From the NCBI RefSeq assembly GCF_036452155.1, contig NZ_JAWJZY010000002.1: a DNA stretch of 64,000 nt; one strand, 5' to 3'. The stretch comes from Sorlinia euscelidii (lineage in GTDB: Bacteria > Pseudomonadota > Alphaproteobacteria > Acetobacterales > Acetobacteraceae). The position numbers were made by a program, and so were the translations under genes. This document shows, in pieces, positions 8,489-17,563 of the stretch (its first letter is position 1; each line of letters begins with the position of its first letter). The notes under the pieces were generated by a model. It ran no database searches, was not told where the DNA came from, and saw nothing but the letters and a program-made list of their open reading frames with translations.

Positions 8489-11083
8489 TCAATCATCGAT
8501 CGCGCGTTGGGGGAGAAGGGCCGGCACGAGGATGAGAGTCGCCAGCAAAGTGCATGCCAGCGAAAGCAACAGCAGGATACCCATACTGGCCGTGCCCGGA
8601 TGTTGCGACGCCGCCAGTGAGCCGAATGCCGTCCCGGTTGTCAGGGCTGAAAAGAGCACAGCGCGCGCTGTCGGCGAGGCAAGCGGGGATTTAACGCCTT
8701 CCCGCCAGTTCATGACAAAGTAGATATTGAATGACACACCGACGCCGAGCAGCAATGGCAAGGCGATGATATTAGCGTAATTCAACGTAATCGGCACGGT
8801 GACAACAATGATGACGGTCAGGAGCGCGGAGAGAAGCAGCGGCGCTAAAACGAGCGCAACGTCGAGGAGTCGACGTAATATCACGAAGAGTATCAGCGCA
8901 ATCATATTAACGGCGTAAATAGCAGCATCGGTAAAAGCGTGGATCATTGTCTGGGCACTGCCCACGACTTCGACGGCCGTGCCTGCGACATCCTTATTGA
9001 CGCGCTGCATATCCTCAACAAAACGGTAAAGGGCTTCGTTGGAAGTGATGCGTGATTTGGGTTGGATGGTGAGAAGCGCCTTTCCATCCGGTGTCACGTA
9101 ATTTTCAGCCAAAGTTTTGGGCAGATTGTCGAGGGTCACTTCGTCCGCCTGAAGGGAGGATTGAAGTGTCTGAAGCTGCTCCGGCAAAAACCGCGTCAGC
9201 GCGTCGTTCGACTCGAGAAGTGTCGTATCGGGCGCTGTCGCAAGTCGCGTGAGCGCTTTCTGGATGCGCAGGAGCGGATCGTCATCGGGGCGCTTCTCCT
9301 TCAGGACGATTGACAGGTTCTCCGCCGCTTGTCGCGCGGCCTCCCGCAGATCGACCGCGCCAGGAGGGGGCAGGGGTGTCACGCCGACAAGGGTGGGTAA
9401 CATGATGGCAGCCGTGTCACGAATCATGGCAAGCTTCTGGTCCTGCTGCGTGGGGAGAAACATCCCCAGCCACATCACGGAATCCACTATGGGCAGCGCG
9501 TCGAACGCCTTGACCCATTCTCCCGCAATTTGGAGATTCGGGGCGACGAGCGCGCCGGAATAAAGGGAGGTGCGCGGGTCATCCTGAAGCGCATGAAGGG
9601 CGCGCATTCCCTCCGTATGGGGGTTTTTCGTATGGAGTGGGTCCGCATCAAAATAAAGACGCGGTAGCAGCACCATGCCGATCACAGCGAGGATGGCGAA
9701 GCCGGACATCACAGATTTGCGGTAACGGCGCAAAAAGCGGTCGCAGCCCGCCATATTCTGTAACCCGGTCTCCGTCACGCCGGCGCGGGCGCGGCACAGG
9801 GCGAGCAATGCGGGCAGGATCGTCATCGTGCAAAAAAACGCGATCAACATGCCAATGCCCGCGATCAATCCTAATTGCGCGACACCAACAAAATTTGTGG
9901 GCACGAAAGCGAGAAACCCGGCTGCGGTCGCCAGAGCCGCCACCAATATCTGGTGCCCTGTCTCGAACCCCGTTGCCCCGAGCGCGGTGACGCGCATATT
10001 GCCCTCCGTGCTGGCGACTTCCTGCGCGCGAAAGCGCACCGAAAACTGAATCGCGAAATCTACGGCGATCCCAACAAACAAGATCGCAAATGCGACGGAA
10101 ATCAGGTTCAGGCGCCCCACAGCGATGGCGGCAAAACCGGTTGTTATCAGCAAACCGTAAATCAACGTGATGAGGATCGGGATGATGACGCGCGGTGAAC
10201 GCACCGCGAAAAACAACCAGCATGCCACGAGAATTAGGGAGGTGATCAACCCGATCCCCATACCTTGCGCGACTGTCGCAAATTCCTCATCACTGAGTTG
10301 CACCGGGCCGGTGATCATGACGGAGACATCACCGGACTTGACGAAGGGCAGGTTCGCAACCGCCTCATGGATGGCGTCGCTGGCTTCACCCCCTGGCTGC
10401 AAATTATTATATTTCAGCACAGGCTTGGTGACGACGAACTGATATTGCCCGGTCATGTCCGCCGTTCCCGGCGTTAATAGACGCTGCCAGGACAGGTTCG
10501 TGGGATGTCCTTCTGCCGCGCCTTGCAGGGCTGTGGCGAAGCCGTTCAGTTGCGGTGTCATATTGCCGGGCAAGGTTTCACCATGCGCCAGGCCCTGACC
10601 GATCATGCCGAGCGCGTTGAAAAGGCCACGGGCTGACGGGTCCGCGGCGAGGGTCCCCATAAAAGGTTGGGCGGCAACGATGTTATTGAGGAGGGATTCC
10701 AGCGCGGCTGGTTCAAGGTAGAGCAGCCCATGCTGGCGGAGATACGGGTCGTCATCCGGCAGCCGGACGAAGCGGAATTTATCATGCTGGGCCGAAAGAA
10801 TTTGCGCGAGAGCCCGTGCGGTTGCCTGACCTTCCTCCGGGATGCGGGCTTTTATGACGGCGACCATCAGATCGTCATTGCCCGGGAAGAGCCGGTTGAT
10901 CACGTCATTATGCTGTCGCCAGGGCAGCGACCGGGCAAACATCTCATCCGTATCCGTCGTGACACCCAGCTTTTTAACGGTGACAAACAGGCTGCCAGCC
11001 AGCAAAATCACGGCGCAGAACACGACGATGAGGGCGCGGCGCGCGCTGAATGAAACGAGCTGTCGAAGCATGGCGGCAAGCAT
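8489..11083 (-). CDS. hpnN: RND-superfamily hopanoid transporter (HpnN-like)
   Basis: This is a large inner-membrane RND protein of about 864 residues. It has the two-fold layout of one helix, a large periplasmic domain and five helices, repeated twice. The first half carries the conserved intramembrane stretch FVGIAVDFAIQFSVRFRAQE. The periplasmic segment begins GVTTDTDEMFARSLPWRQ. This pattern matches HpnN, which moves hopanoids to the outer membrane in other bacteria. Acetic acid bacteria are rich in hopanoids, so the role fits, but no other hpn gene is present in the window. ATG at 11083 was chosen because AGGAA lies 9 nt upstream. A longer TTG reading from 11140 has no ribosome binding site. 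Confidence 0.83.
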   Translation of the reverse strand: MLAAMLRQLVSFSARRALIVVFCAVILLAGSLFVTVKKLGVTTDTDEMFARSLPWRQHNDVINRLFPGNDDLMVAVIKARIPEEGQATARALAQILSAQHDKFRFVRLPDDDPYLRQHGLLYLEPAALESLLNNIVAAQPFMGTLAADPSARGLFNALGMIGQGLAHGETLPGNMTPQLNGFATALQGAAEGHPTNLSWQRLLTPGTADMTGQYQFVVTKPVLKYNNLQPGGEASDAIHEAVANLPFVKSGDVSVMITGPVQLSDEEFATVAQGMGIGLITSLILVACWLFFAVRSPRVIIPILITLIYGLLITTGFAAIAVGRLNLISVAFAILFVGIAVDFAIQFSVRFRAQEVASTEGNMRVTALGATGFETGHQILVAALATAAGFLAFVPTNFVGVAQLGLIAGIGMLIAFFCTMTILPALLALCRARAGVTETGLQNMAGCDRFLRRYRKSVMSGFAILAVIGMVLLPRLYFDADPLHTKNPHTEGMRALHALQDDPRTSLYSGALVAPNLQIAGEWVKAFDALPIVDSVMWLGMFLPTQQDQKLAMIRDTAAIMLPTLVGVTPLPPPGAVDLREAARQAAENLSIVLKEKRPDDDPLLRIQKALTRLATAPDTTLLESNDALTRFLPEQLQTLQSSLQADEVTLDNLPKTLAENYVTPDGKALLTIQPKSRITSNEALYRFVEDMQRVNKDVAGTAVEVVGSAQTMIHAFTDAAIYAVNMIALILFVILRRLLDVALVLAPLLLSALLTVIIVVTVPITLNYANIIALPLLLGVGVSFNIYFVMNWREGVKSPLASPTARAVLFSALTTGTAFGSLAASQHPGTASMGILLLLSLACTLLATLILVPALLPQRAIDD

Positions 11084-11300
11084 GGACGGAAATTCCTGTC
11101 TCTTTTGCGCCGCGCGAGGCGATGTGCGGCGGTGGAACAATATGGCAAGCCTATCGCGCCATCCTGTCTTGAAGGAAGGCGCGTTACGGCCCCGCTATGT
11201 CAACGCACGACATTGCGTTAACGTGCGATATCATATCAGCTTTGAATAAACGTCAAATCAGAGCATTGCGCAGATCGCTTGCCCTTGCACGACATGTCGA

Positions 11301-11780
11301 TCACGTATTTTCAGATTGTTGGCGCAGGAAGGCGATTGTTTCCAGACAGGCTGCCGCTGCTTCTCGCCCCTTATTGTGTATGTCCTTGCGTGACCGGGAG
11401 ACGGCCTGGTCATTATGGTAGGTTGTCAGAACGCCGAAGGAGATGGGCTTCCCGGTGGCGAGTTGCGCGTTCATGATCCCGATCGTGGTGCCAAGGCTGA
11501 TGAACTCGAAATGCGCCGTATCGCCTTTAATGACGCATCCGAGGCAGATCACCCCGTCATATTTCGCCTGACGCGCGAGGGCCTGCGCCATGATGGGCAA
11601 TTCAAACGCCCCTGGCGCCTCAAAAACGTCCACCCCGTGGATGTCTCGCTCGGCAAGCCACGCCATCGCACCGTCGCGCAGACCACCCGTCACGTCCGTA
11701 TTGAAGCGGCTCACCAATATCGCGAGGCGCGGGGGTGTTTCAAATTTGAAGTCGGGTGGTTGGGGGATGTGTGTGGCCAT
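11301..11780 (-). CDS. ribH: 6,7-dimethyl-8-ribityllumazine synthase
   Basis: RibH condenses 5-amino-6-ribitylaminouracil with 3,4-dihydroxy-2-butanone 4-phosphate to give lumazine, the direct precursor of riboflavin. The 159-residue protein shows the family blocks LAILVSRFN (substrate loop), VFEAPGAFELP, CLGCVIKGDTAHFE with the catalytic His in DTAHFE, and PISFGVLTTYHNDQA. In that last block the usual FGVLT-E-Q pattern reads YHNDQA. It is the last gene of the rib operon, 71 bp after ribBA, and should be controlled by the FMN riboswitch upstream of ribD. Confidence 0.96.
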   Translation of the reverse strand: MATHIPQPPDFKFETPPRLAILVSRFNTDVTGGLRDGAMAWLAERDIHGVDVFEAPGAFELPIMAQALARQAKYDGVICLGCVIKGDTAHFEFISLGTTIGIMNAQLATGKPISFGVLTTYHNDQAVSRSRKDIHNKGREAAAACLETIAFLRQQSENT

Positions 11781-11851
11781 GATGAGTCTCCTCTCTGAGG
11801 CTTTGAAGTTCCGCGCGTCTCATGCCAGATGCCTCACGCTGCGGGATGTTT

Positions 11852-13210
11852 TTAATCCTGACGGTGACGCGCCCACATCTCGGTTGAGACATCCCGCAAA
11901 AAGCGTTCAGGTGCCGTGTCGAGCGCATGCCCCATACGGGTGCGCTTCGTTGTGAGGTAATCACGATTGAACGGGTTGAACCCGACCATGAGCGGATCAA
12001 TCCTGGCGACTGAAATGCCCAGAGCGGTCAAACCATCACGTTTTGCCGGGTTGTTTGTCATCAGGGTGATGTCATGCACGCCGAGTGTCTTGAGAATGGC
12101 CGCCGCAATCTCCCAATCGCGTGAATCGACGGGCAGGCCCAGGCGGAGATTCGCATCCAGCGTATCGACGCCCTCATCCTGCAAGTTGTAGGCGCGGATC
12201 TTATTGGCGAGGCCGATCCCGCGCCCTTCCTGCCCCCGCATGTAAATCAACACGCCATGTTCAGCACCCCGGATGCGTGCCAGCGCCTCCCTTAATTGCG
12301 GACCGCAATCACATCGGAGGGAGCCGAGCGCGTCGCCTGTAACACACTCAGAGTGGACACGCACCAGGCATCCGGCTTTCTGCGGATCACCTTTGATCAG
12401 CGCAAGATGCTCCTGTCCGTCATCGGCGCGGAAGGCTTTGACTTTCAGATCCGTCCCGCCGAAAGCGCTTGGCAGCGCCGCGTCAGCGATAACCGTGACG
12501 GGCGACGCTGCTTCCCGCGCGGATGACAATGAAGGCGGCGCGGGTGCGATGGCGTCCCGCCCATTTGCCTGACACCAGGCAATAAGGTCAGCAATCGCGA
12601 TGAGAGGGATATGGTGGGCCTCACTGAACTTCTTCAATGAAGGCAGGCGCGCCATCGTGCCATCTTCATCAATGATTTCACAAATAACGGCGGCGGGGTT
12701 CAGGCCCGCAAGGCGGGCGAGGTCAATGGCGCCCTCCGTGTGCCCGGGCCGGGCCACGCACCCACCGGGATGGGCACGCAGGGGAAAAACATGGCCCGGT
12801 GTGCTGATTTCCGCCGGATTCGTATCTGGCGCGGCGGCAAGCTGGATCGTGCGGGCGCGGTCCGCGGCGGAGATCCCGGTCGTAATGCCATTTGTCGCTT
12901 CGATACTGACGGTGAAAGCGGTGCCGCGCGGGTCATGCCCGCGGCGTGGCATCATAGGGAGGTCGAGATGGCGGATCTGCGCCTCTTCCAAGGCAAGGCA
13001 GATCAGCCCGCGACCATGGAGCGCCATGAAATTGATTGCCTCCGCATTGGCGAATTCCGCGGCAATGACAAGGTCGCCCTCATTTTCCCGCAGGGCGTCA
13101 TCCACCATAATCACGGGACGACCCTCCCGAAAAGCCTTCAATGAAGCTGCAAGAGCAGGTGGGAGGGGCGCCATCTTCGGGCCCAACGAGGTGATCGCGC
13201 GAGTGCTCAC
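11852..13210 (-). CDS. ribBA: Bifunctional 3,4-dihydroxy-2-butanone-4-phosphate synthase/GTP cyclohydrolase II
   Basis: The N-terminal half (about 18-220) is RibB. It carries the acidic metal site DDALRENEGDLV and GHTEGAIDLARLAG, and makes the four-carbon unit from ribulose 5-phosphate. The C-terminal half (about 240-440) is RibA. It has the zinc ligands Cys-x10-Cys-x-Cys within HSECVTGDALGSLRCDC and the GTP-binding RGQEGRGIGL, and opens GTP to the pyrimidine precursor. Both halves keep their key residues, so both activities are expected. The start is GTG at 13210, overlapping the ribE stop by 4 nt, which suggests translational coupling. The 452-residue length is slightly longer than usual because of an Ala/Pro-rich linker around residues 222-245. 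Confidence 0.95.
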   Translation of the reverse strand: MSTRAITSLGPKMAPLPPALAASLKAFREGRPVIMVDDALRENEGDLVIAAEFANAEAINFMALHGRGLICLALEEAQIRHLDLPMMPRRGHDPRGTAFTVSIEATNGITTGISAADRARTIQLAAAPDTNPAEISTPGHVFPLRAHPGGCVARPGHTEGAIDLARLAGLNPAAVICEIIDEDGTMARLPSLKKFSEAHHIPLIAIADLIAWCQANGRDAIAPAPPSLSSAREAASPVTVIADAALPSAFGGTDLKVKAFRADDGQEHLALIKGDPQKAGCLVRVHSECVTGDALGSLRCDCGPQLREALARIRGAEHGVLIYMRGQEGRGIGLANKIRAYNLQDEGVDTLDANLRLGLPVDSRDWEIAAAILKTLGVHDITLMTNNPAKRDGLTALGISVARIDPLMVGFNPFNRDYLTTKRTRMGHALDTAPERFLRDVSTEMWARHRQD

Positions 13211-13818
13211 AATGTCGCCCCATGACGCGTAAGCGACTCAATATATTTCGCGAGGATGTCCACCTCGATATTTAACGGGTCACCGACCTGCTTTTCCGAA
13301 AGGGCTGTGTGCTGCCAGGTATGCGGGATGATCATCAGAGCCATTTCGGCTGCGTCCTGAGGGCCTTTCCCGACGTGATTGACGGTCAGGCTGATACCAT
13401 CCAGCGCGATTGACCCTTTTTCCACCACGTAACGGCGCAATGACTCAGGAATGCTGACGCGCAGATCATAGACGTCACCGGTTTGGTCCAGCCTGTTGAT
13501 GTTTCCCACCGCATCGACATGCCCCTGCACAATATGGCCGGAAAGACGCGTCGTTGGCGTGCAGGCGCGCTCAAGATTGACGTAGTGACCCTGCGCCACC
13601 GCACCCAACGAAGAGCGTGACAGCGTCTCCGTACTCACGAAAAACGTCGCCTGACCATCCGGTTGAAATGCTGTCACCGTCAGGCAGACACCATTCACGG
13701 CGATGCTTTCACCGAGGCTGAGATCGGGAAAGCCCGTCTCAATGGTGAAAATCCGGGCATCTGGTTTAGACGTGACGGATAGAACAGAGCCAAGATTTTC
13801 AATGATACCGGAAAACAT
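13207..13818 (-). CDS. ribE: Riboflavin synthase alpha chain
   Basis: RibE dismutates two lumazine molecules to riboflavin and the pyrimidine precursor. The 203-residue sequence starts with the invariant MFSGIIE and contains two lumazine-binding repeats. The first has GESIAVNGVCLTVT, and the second has KGSIALDGISLTVNHV after the junction LSGHIVQGHVD. The C-terminus carries the typical NIEVDILAKYIE helix. The gene lies 11 bp after ribD and overlaps ribBA by 4 nt, so the whole set is one transcript. Confidence 0.97.
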   Translation of the reverse strand: MFSGIIENLGSVLSVTSKPDARIFTIETGFPDLSLGESIAVNGVCLTVTAFQPDGQATFFVSTETLSRSSLGAVAQGHYVNLERACTPTTRLSGHIVQGHVDAVGNINRLDQTGDVYDLRVSIPESLRRYVVEKGSIALDGISLTVNHVGKGPQDAAEMALMIIPHTWQHTALSEKQVGDPLNIEVDILAKYIESLTRHGATL

Positions 13819-13829
13819 AATCTGTGCCT

Positions 13830-14912
13830 TTAAGGTGCCGATGCCGGCGCGACTGTTGATGGAGCAAACAACGGAGGAAGCAGGGCGGTCGGCGACGCAT
13901 CAGGCGCGCGAAGATGCACCTCATCTTCCCGGCCTGGCGCGGTGCGGATGGTTAACCACTCATCCCATAGATTAAGGGACTCGCAGGCTGTTGTGAGACG
14001 GGGGCCGCCCTCAATCAGCGCCCATAAGGCGCCTGCTTTCGCCAATTGCGCGGGGAGTTCCGTGAGGTCATGGCTTACCCATGTCTCAAAACCATGCTGC
14101 TCATAAAAATCACGAATTTCCGGCCCGATGACGCCACGCCGGTCGCAAATTGCGAGGATACGACGCCGCATCGGATGATCCGGGACATGCCGCACGGTAA
14201 AAAGCGGCTTATCACTCAGGATCGTCCCGGCGCCGGTGATGATGGCGTCAGTCGCGCGACGCACGTAGTGGGCCAAAGTGAGGGATGATGGGGACGTAAA
14301 CGTCTTCTGACCTGGTGGCGGGCGCATGGAACCGACATGGTCAAGGGCCTGTTTGACGGTGATGAAACATTTGCCCTCCCGCTGCACTTTCGAGAAGGGC
14401 GCTGACAAGGCGATGGCGCGCGCAGCCTGCGCGGCAAAAGCGGGTTCCTCCCGCGCGAAACGCACATTGATGCCATTCGGCGCGGCGCGTAAAGCCTTGG
14501 CGCCACCGCGCGCCAGCGCATTCGGGTCTTCCGCGCCGATCCACACATGTTTGACGGGGCTGGCAAGGAGGGCTTTGGCGCAGGGGGGGGTCTGGCCGAA
14601 ATGATTACATGGTTCCAGAGTGACAATGGCCGTGTGTATCTTCTCAAACGTGCCGCTTGAGCGGGCGAGATCCAGTGCATTCTGTTCCGCATGTGCCTGG
14701 CCTGCCTGATGATGTGCGGCGATGGCAAGGATCTGTCCCTGACGGTCAAGGAGGGCGCATCCCACTGGGGGGTTGGGTGCCGTCGCACCCATGAAGCGCG
14801 CGGCTTCCGCGATCGCCGCGTCAAATGCGCCTGCAATGGTCCCCGCTGCCAATGGCGTGTCATCACACGAAGCGCCATGGGCTGGCGCGGCCATATTATG
14901 TTGTTCGGTCAC
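13830..14912 (-). CDS. ribD: Bifunctional pyrimidine deaminase/reductase
   Basis: RibD performs two consecutive steps of riboflavin synthesis. The N-terminal cytidine-deaminase-like domain has GATAPNPPVGC, the zinc-site HAEQNAL and PCNHFGQTPPC. The C-terminal reductase domain has RRATDAIITGAGTILSD and the NADPH-binding IEGGPRL. The length is about 360 residues. Start choice: GTG at 14912 has AAGGG 7 nt upstream. Readings from TTG 14927 or ATG 14894 lack a well-placed site. The deaminase domain is preceded by a short Ala-rich extension of about 30 residues. It is the first gene of the rib operon, directly downstream of the FMN riboswitch. Confidence 0.95.
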   Translation of the reverse strand: MTEQHNMAAPAHGASCDDTPLAAGTIAGAFDAAIAEAARFMGATAPNPPVGCALLDRQGQILAIAAHHQAGQAHAEQNALDLARSSGTFEKIHTAIVTLEPCNHFGQTPPCAKALLASPVKHVWIGAEDPNALARGGAKALRAAPNGINVRFAREEPAFAAQAARAIALSAPFSKVQREGKCFITVKQALDHVGSMRPPPGQKTFTSPSSLTLAHYVRRATDAIITGAGTILSDKPLFTVRHVPDHPMRRRILAICDRRGVIGPEIRDFYEQHGFETWVSHDLTELPAQLAKAGALWALIEGGPRLTTACESLNLWDEWLTIRTAPGREDEVHLRAPDASPTALLPPLFAPSTVAPASAP

Positions 14913-15002
14913 AATTAAGCCCTTCAAACACAGAAATTTATTCTGTAGGGCGAAACGAAAGGGCAGCCATCCTCAACGCCGGACGCGGCTTTCCCTTGCG
15001 TG

Positions 15003-15138
15003 TTCTCTCTCATCCGGACTTTAACCGTCGGCTCCGGAATTTGACCGGATCTGCTTGACCCTGGGCGGACCCAGGCGCTCGCGGGCTTGTGCGTGACGCA
15101 CCTACCGCCGGTGGGGAGTTTCACCCCGCCCCGAGAAC
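15003..15138 (-). promoter_or_regulatory. FMN riboswitch (RFN element)
   Basis: Read on the minus strand, the element opens with GTTCTCGGGGCGGGGTGAAA. It continues with CTCCCCACCGGCGGTAGG and AGCCCGCGAGCGCC, then GTCAAGCAGATCCGGTC, and ends with CGACGGTTAAAGTCCGGATG. These are the conserved blocks of the RFN fold in correct order. The closing basal strand GATGAGAGA lies about 90 nt before ribD. Downstream, around 14952-14996, an imperfect GGG-AGCC/GGCT-CCC pairing followed by TTTCGTTT could be the expression platform. FMN binding should reduce expression of ribD-ribE-ribBA-ribH. Confidence 0.95.
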
Positions 15139-15628
15139 AAATTTTGCGCAAAACATCGTCTTGCGTGAGATTTCAATTAAGGCTTCGTGCGCGGTTTTAC
15201 AAGGACCACGCCACACCCCTTGTTTCACTTTTGTCAATGGAAACAATGACGGGCGGCTAAAACCCGTTCTTCGGATGCGGGAACGCGGTTATTCGCGGCG
15301 AAGAATTCGCCCTTCATAGAGCGCAAAACTTCACACATCGCGGGGTTTTAACGATGGAATTCAGCCTGCCTTGCAGGTGCAGCGCCGCGCCTCTCACATT
15401 TTGCCGATCGGAATATGACGGGGGAAGAGACCGCGATTTCCTGATGGAGACGCGCTTCCGCGGGGCGAGGCTTAAGCGCCCCGCCCTTTTCGCATCGGAA
15501 GAAAATTGCCGCCCTGGGGCGGGATAGACTATCGACGCGAACCAACCCGAACACGGAAGATGCTTTCGGGCCGTGATGAATCCTGTCCGCCGGTCTTCAG
15601 CCCTTAAGCAAAAGCCGAGGGCCAGAGA
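15139..15628. other. Non-coding region between the FMN riboswitch and the entericidin genes
   Basis: No gene is supported here. An 8 bp perfect GC-rich inverted repeat GCGGGGCG/CGCCCCGC with a 9 nt loop is at 15460-15484. On the plus strand it is followed by CCTTTT. On the minus strand, the direction of the entericidin transcript, it lacks a U tract. The rib promoter must lie just beyond 15138, but no confident -35/-10 pair was identified. Confidence 0.45.
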
Positions 15629-15787
15629 TCAGGGTTTCGCGGCGTTGGCACCGCTTGAGACAGAATTGCCAACCGCGCTGACATCGCGCCCGGCACCGCC
15701 AATCGTGTGACAGGCAGCGAGGCCGCCGAGAAAAGCGACGGCGCAAGCGAAACGCCAGACGGGTTTAGCATTAAACAAGTTGGACAT
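15629..15787 (-). CDS. Entericidin-like small lipoprotein (second of a tandem pair)
   Basis: This is a 52-residue predicted lipoprotein. A short basic N-terminus and hydrophobic core end in the lipobox LAAC, with the acylated Cys at position 26. The mature part is TIGGAGRDVSAVGNSV plus a small Ala/Ser/Asn tail. This matches the EcnA/EcnB (entericidin) family, which in enterics forms an antidote/toxin pair acting on the envelope. The start is ATG at 15787 with AAAGGTGA just upstream. Readings starting further upstream have no support. The gene follows a closely related copy by 20 nt, so both should be co-transcribed. Which one, if either, is toxic cannot be read from the sequence. Confidence 0.8.
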   Translation of the reverse strand: MSNLFNAKPVWRFACAVAFLGGLAACHTIGGAGRDVSAVGNSVSSGANAAKP

Positions 15788-15807
15788 GATCGTCACCTTT
15801 GGTCGGG

Positions 15808-15966
15808 TCAACGCGGTGTGGCCGCGCTTGCCCCGCTTGTCACGGCATTGCCGGTCGCGCTGACATCACGTCCCGCGCCGCCGATCGTGTTGCAAGCAGC
15901 AAGTGCAAGAATCATGGTCGCCGCGACAAGGCCGCGACCGATATCTGAAGTAGATGGTTTCTGCAT
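15808..15966 (-). CDS. Entericidin-like small lipoprotein (first of a tandem pair)
   Basis: This is another 52-residue predicted lipoprotein, read from ATG 15966 to TGA 15808, with GGAG 7 nt before the start. The hydrophobic stretch LVAATMILALAAC ends in a lipobox with Cys25. The mature region NTIGGAGRDVSATGNAVTSG is nearly identical to that of the neighbouring copy, while the signal peptides differ strongly. The conservation pattern supports real coding and a recent duplication of the mature domain. The family is known for small cell-envelope lipoproteins induced in stationary phase, but regulation here is not visible. Confidence 0.78.
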   Translation of the reverse strand: MQKPSTSDIGRGLVAATMILALAACNTIGGAGRDVSATGNAVTSGASAATPR

Positions 15967-16143
15967 AGAGTTTCTCCGTAAATAACCAGAGATAAAAAAC
16001 GTTTTATGATGTCAGGAGTTACTTTTTCATGTTCAAAAATCTGCGCCCACTGGTCATAATGCGACTGGTAGGGGCGTTGCAGGGACGTGGAAGTTCATCA
16101 AGCGTCTTCGCTCTGTCACTCATCCCCTTGGAGGAACGCGAAT

Positions 16144-17561
16144 TTGGCCAGACCCATGGTGCTTTTCCGGGATGATCTTCGTCTCGCTGACCACCCGGCG
16201 CTCAGTGAAGCCTGTAAAGATAAACGCGACATTATTTGCCTCCTCATGCTGGATAAAGGCCCGAAAATCCGCCCGATGGGTGGCGCGGCGCGCTGGTGGC
16301 TGCATGGTGCGATCGCGTCCCTGCGCGCCGCGCTCCGCAAGCGCGGTGGCGAATTGCTGGTTGTCGAAGGGGATGCGCGGGACATTGTGCCGCACCTCGC
16401 GCGTCATTTTGCGGTTTCGGACGTCTACGCCCATTATCGTTACGGGTCGGCGGAGCGCGATGTTGACGCGACCATCGGTAAGGCACTTGAGCAGGACAAT
16501 ATAGGGTTTCACCAATATCACGCCGCGGTTCTCTGTCCCCCTGAAACGATCAAGAACGGCGCGGGGCAGGCTTTTAAAGTGTTTTCGGCTTTCTGGCGCG
16601 CCATGCAGGCGGGGCCGCCGATTCATCCGCCCCTGCCGCCACCGGCCCATATTTCTTTTATCGCTGACGCGGAATTGCCGGGTGACGTCACGGCTTTTGA
16701 TGAAAGCGCCTTATTGCCGACCCGACCCGATTGGGCCAAATCGATTGCGGAAGTCTGGACACCGGGGGAAGAGGCAGGGTTGGAAATCCTGCGCGATTTT
16801 ACAGAAAATGGCCTCGCCGACTACAACGCCAAACGAAATTTCCCGTCATTCGAGGCGACCTCACGCCTGTCGCCCTATCTGCGCTTCGGGCATGTGTCCC
16901 CGAAACAGATATTCCACGCCATTGCGGATAAACGTAGTCGGGGGAAGGCGCGCTTCCAGTCAGAAATTGCCTGGCGAGACTTCGCGATTTACAATCTGCT
17001 TCACAGCCCCGATATGACGACGAAAAATTTGCGGCCTCAATTCAACCATATGGCGTGGCGGCATGAGCCGAACATGATCCGCCTCTGGCAGAAGGGCCAG
17101 ACGGGGATACCAATCGTCGATGCCGGGATGCGTCAATTATGGCAAACAGGCTGGATGCATAATCGCGTGCGCATGATTGTCGGCTCCTTCCTTACCAAAC
17201 ATCTGCTGACAAAATGGCAGGAGGGGAGGCATGGTTCTGGGATACGCTGGTCGATGCGGACGCGGCCTCCAATGCCATGAACTGGCAATGGGTCGCGGGT
17301 TCCGGGATCGACGCGGCGCCTTATTTCCGTATCCTCAATCCTGTCCTTCAGGGTGAAAAATTTGATGGTCAGGGTGATTATGTCCGCCATTTTATACCTG
17401 AGATCGCGAAACTTCCGGACGCTTACATCCAGCATCCCTGGGATGCGCCGGAGGATGTCCTCAAAAAAGCGCAGATCACTCTGGGGAAGGATTACCCGAA
17501 TCCGTGCATCGACATCAAGGAAGGGCGTGCCCGCGCCATGAAAGCCTTTGAAGCTCTCTAA
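16144..17561 (+). pseudogene. phr: Deoxyribodipyrimidine photo-lyase, interrupted by one frameshift
   Basis: Photolyase uses FADH and an antenna cofactor to split UV-induced pyrimidine dimers in light. The N-terminal antenna domain begins MARPMVLFRDDLRLADHP, and the FAD-binding region contains RLSPYLRFGHVSP and WMHNRVRMIVGSFLTKHLL. The frame breaks at the GGGG run 17223-17226. The next frame continues without loss as GEAWFWDTLVDADAASN, MNWQWVAGSG, DAAPYFRI and a normal C-terminus ending at 17561. One added G would give an intact protein of about 472 residues, a normal length. The start is TTG at 16144, with GGAGGA 8 nt upstream. As written the protein would lack the last third of its FAD-binding domain and be inactive. 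Confidence 0.9.
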
Positions 17562-17563
17562 CG

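Noticed and set aside
15460..15484. GC-rich inverted repeat as terminator of the entericidin genes
   Set aside because: On the minus strand, the direction of those genes, no T tract follows. The short TTTT lies on the other strand, where no gene ends.
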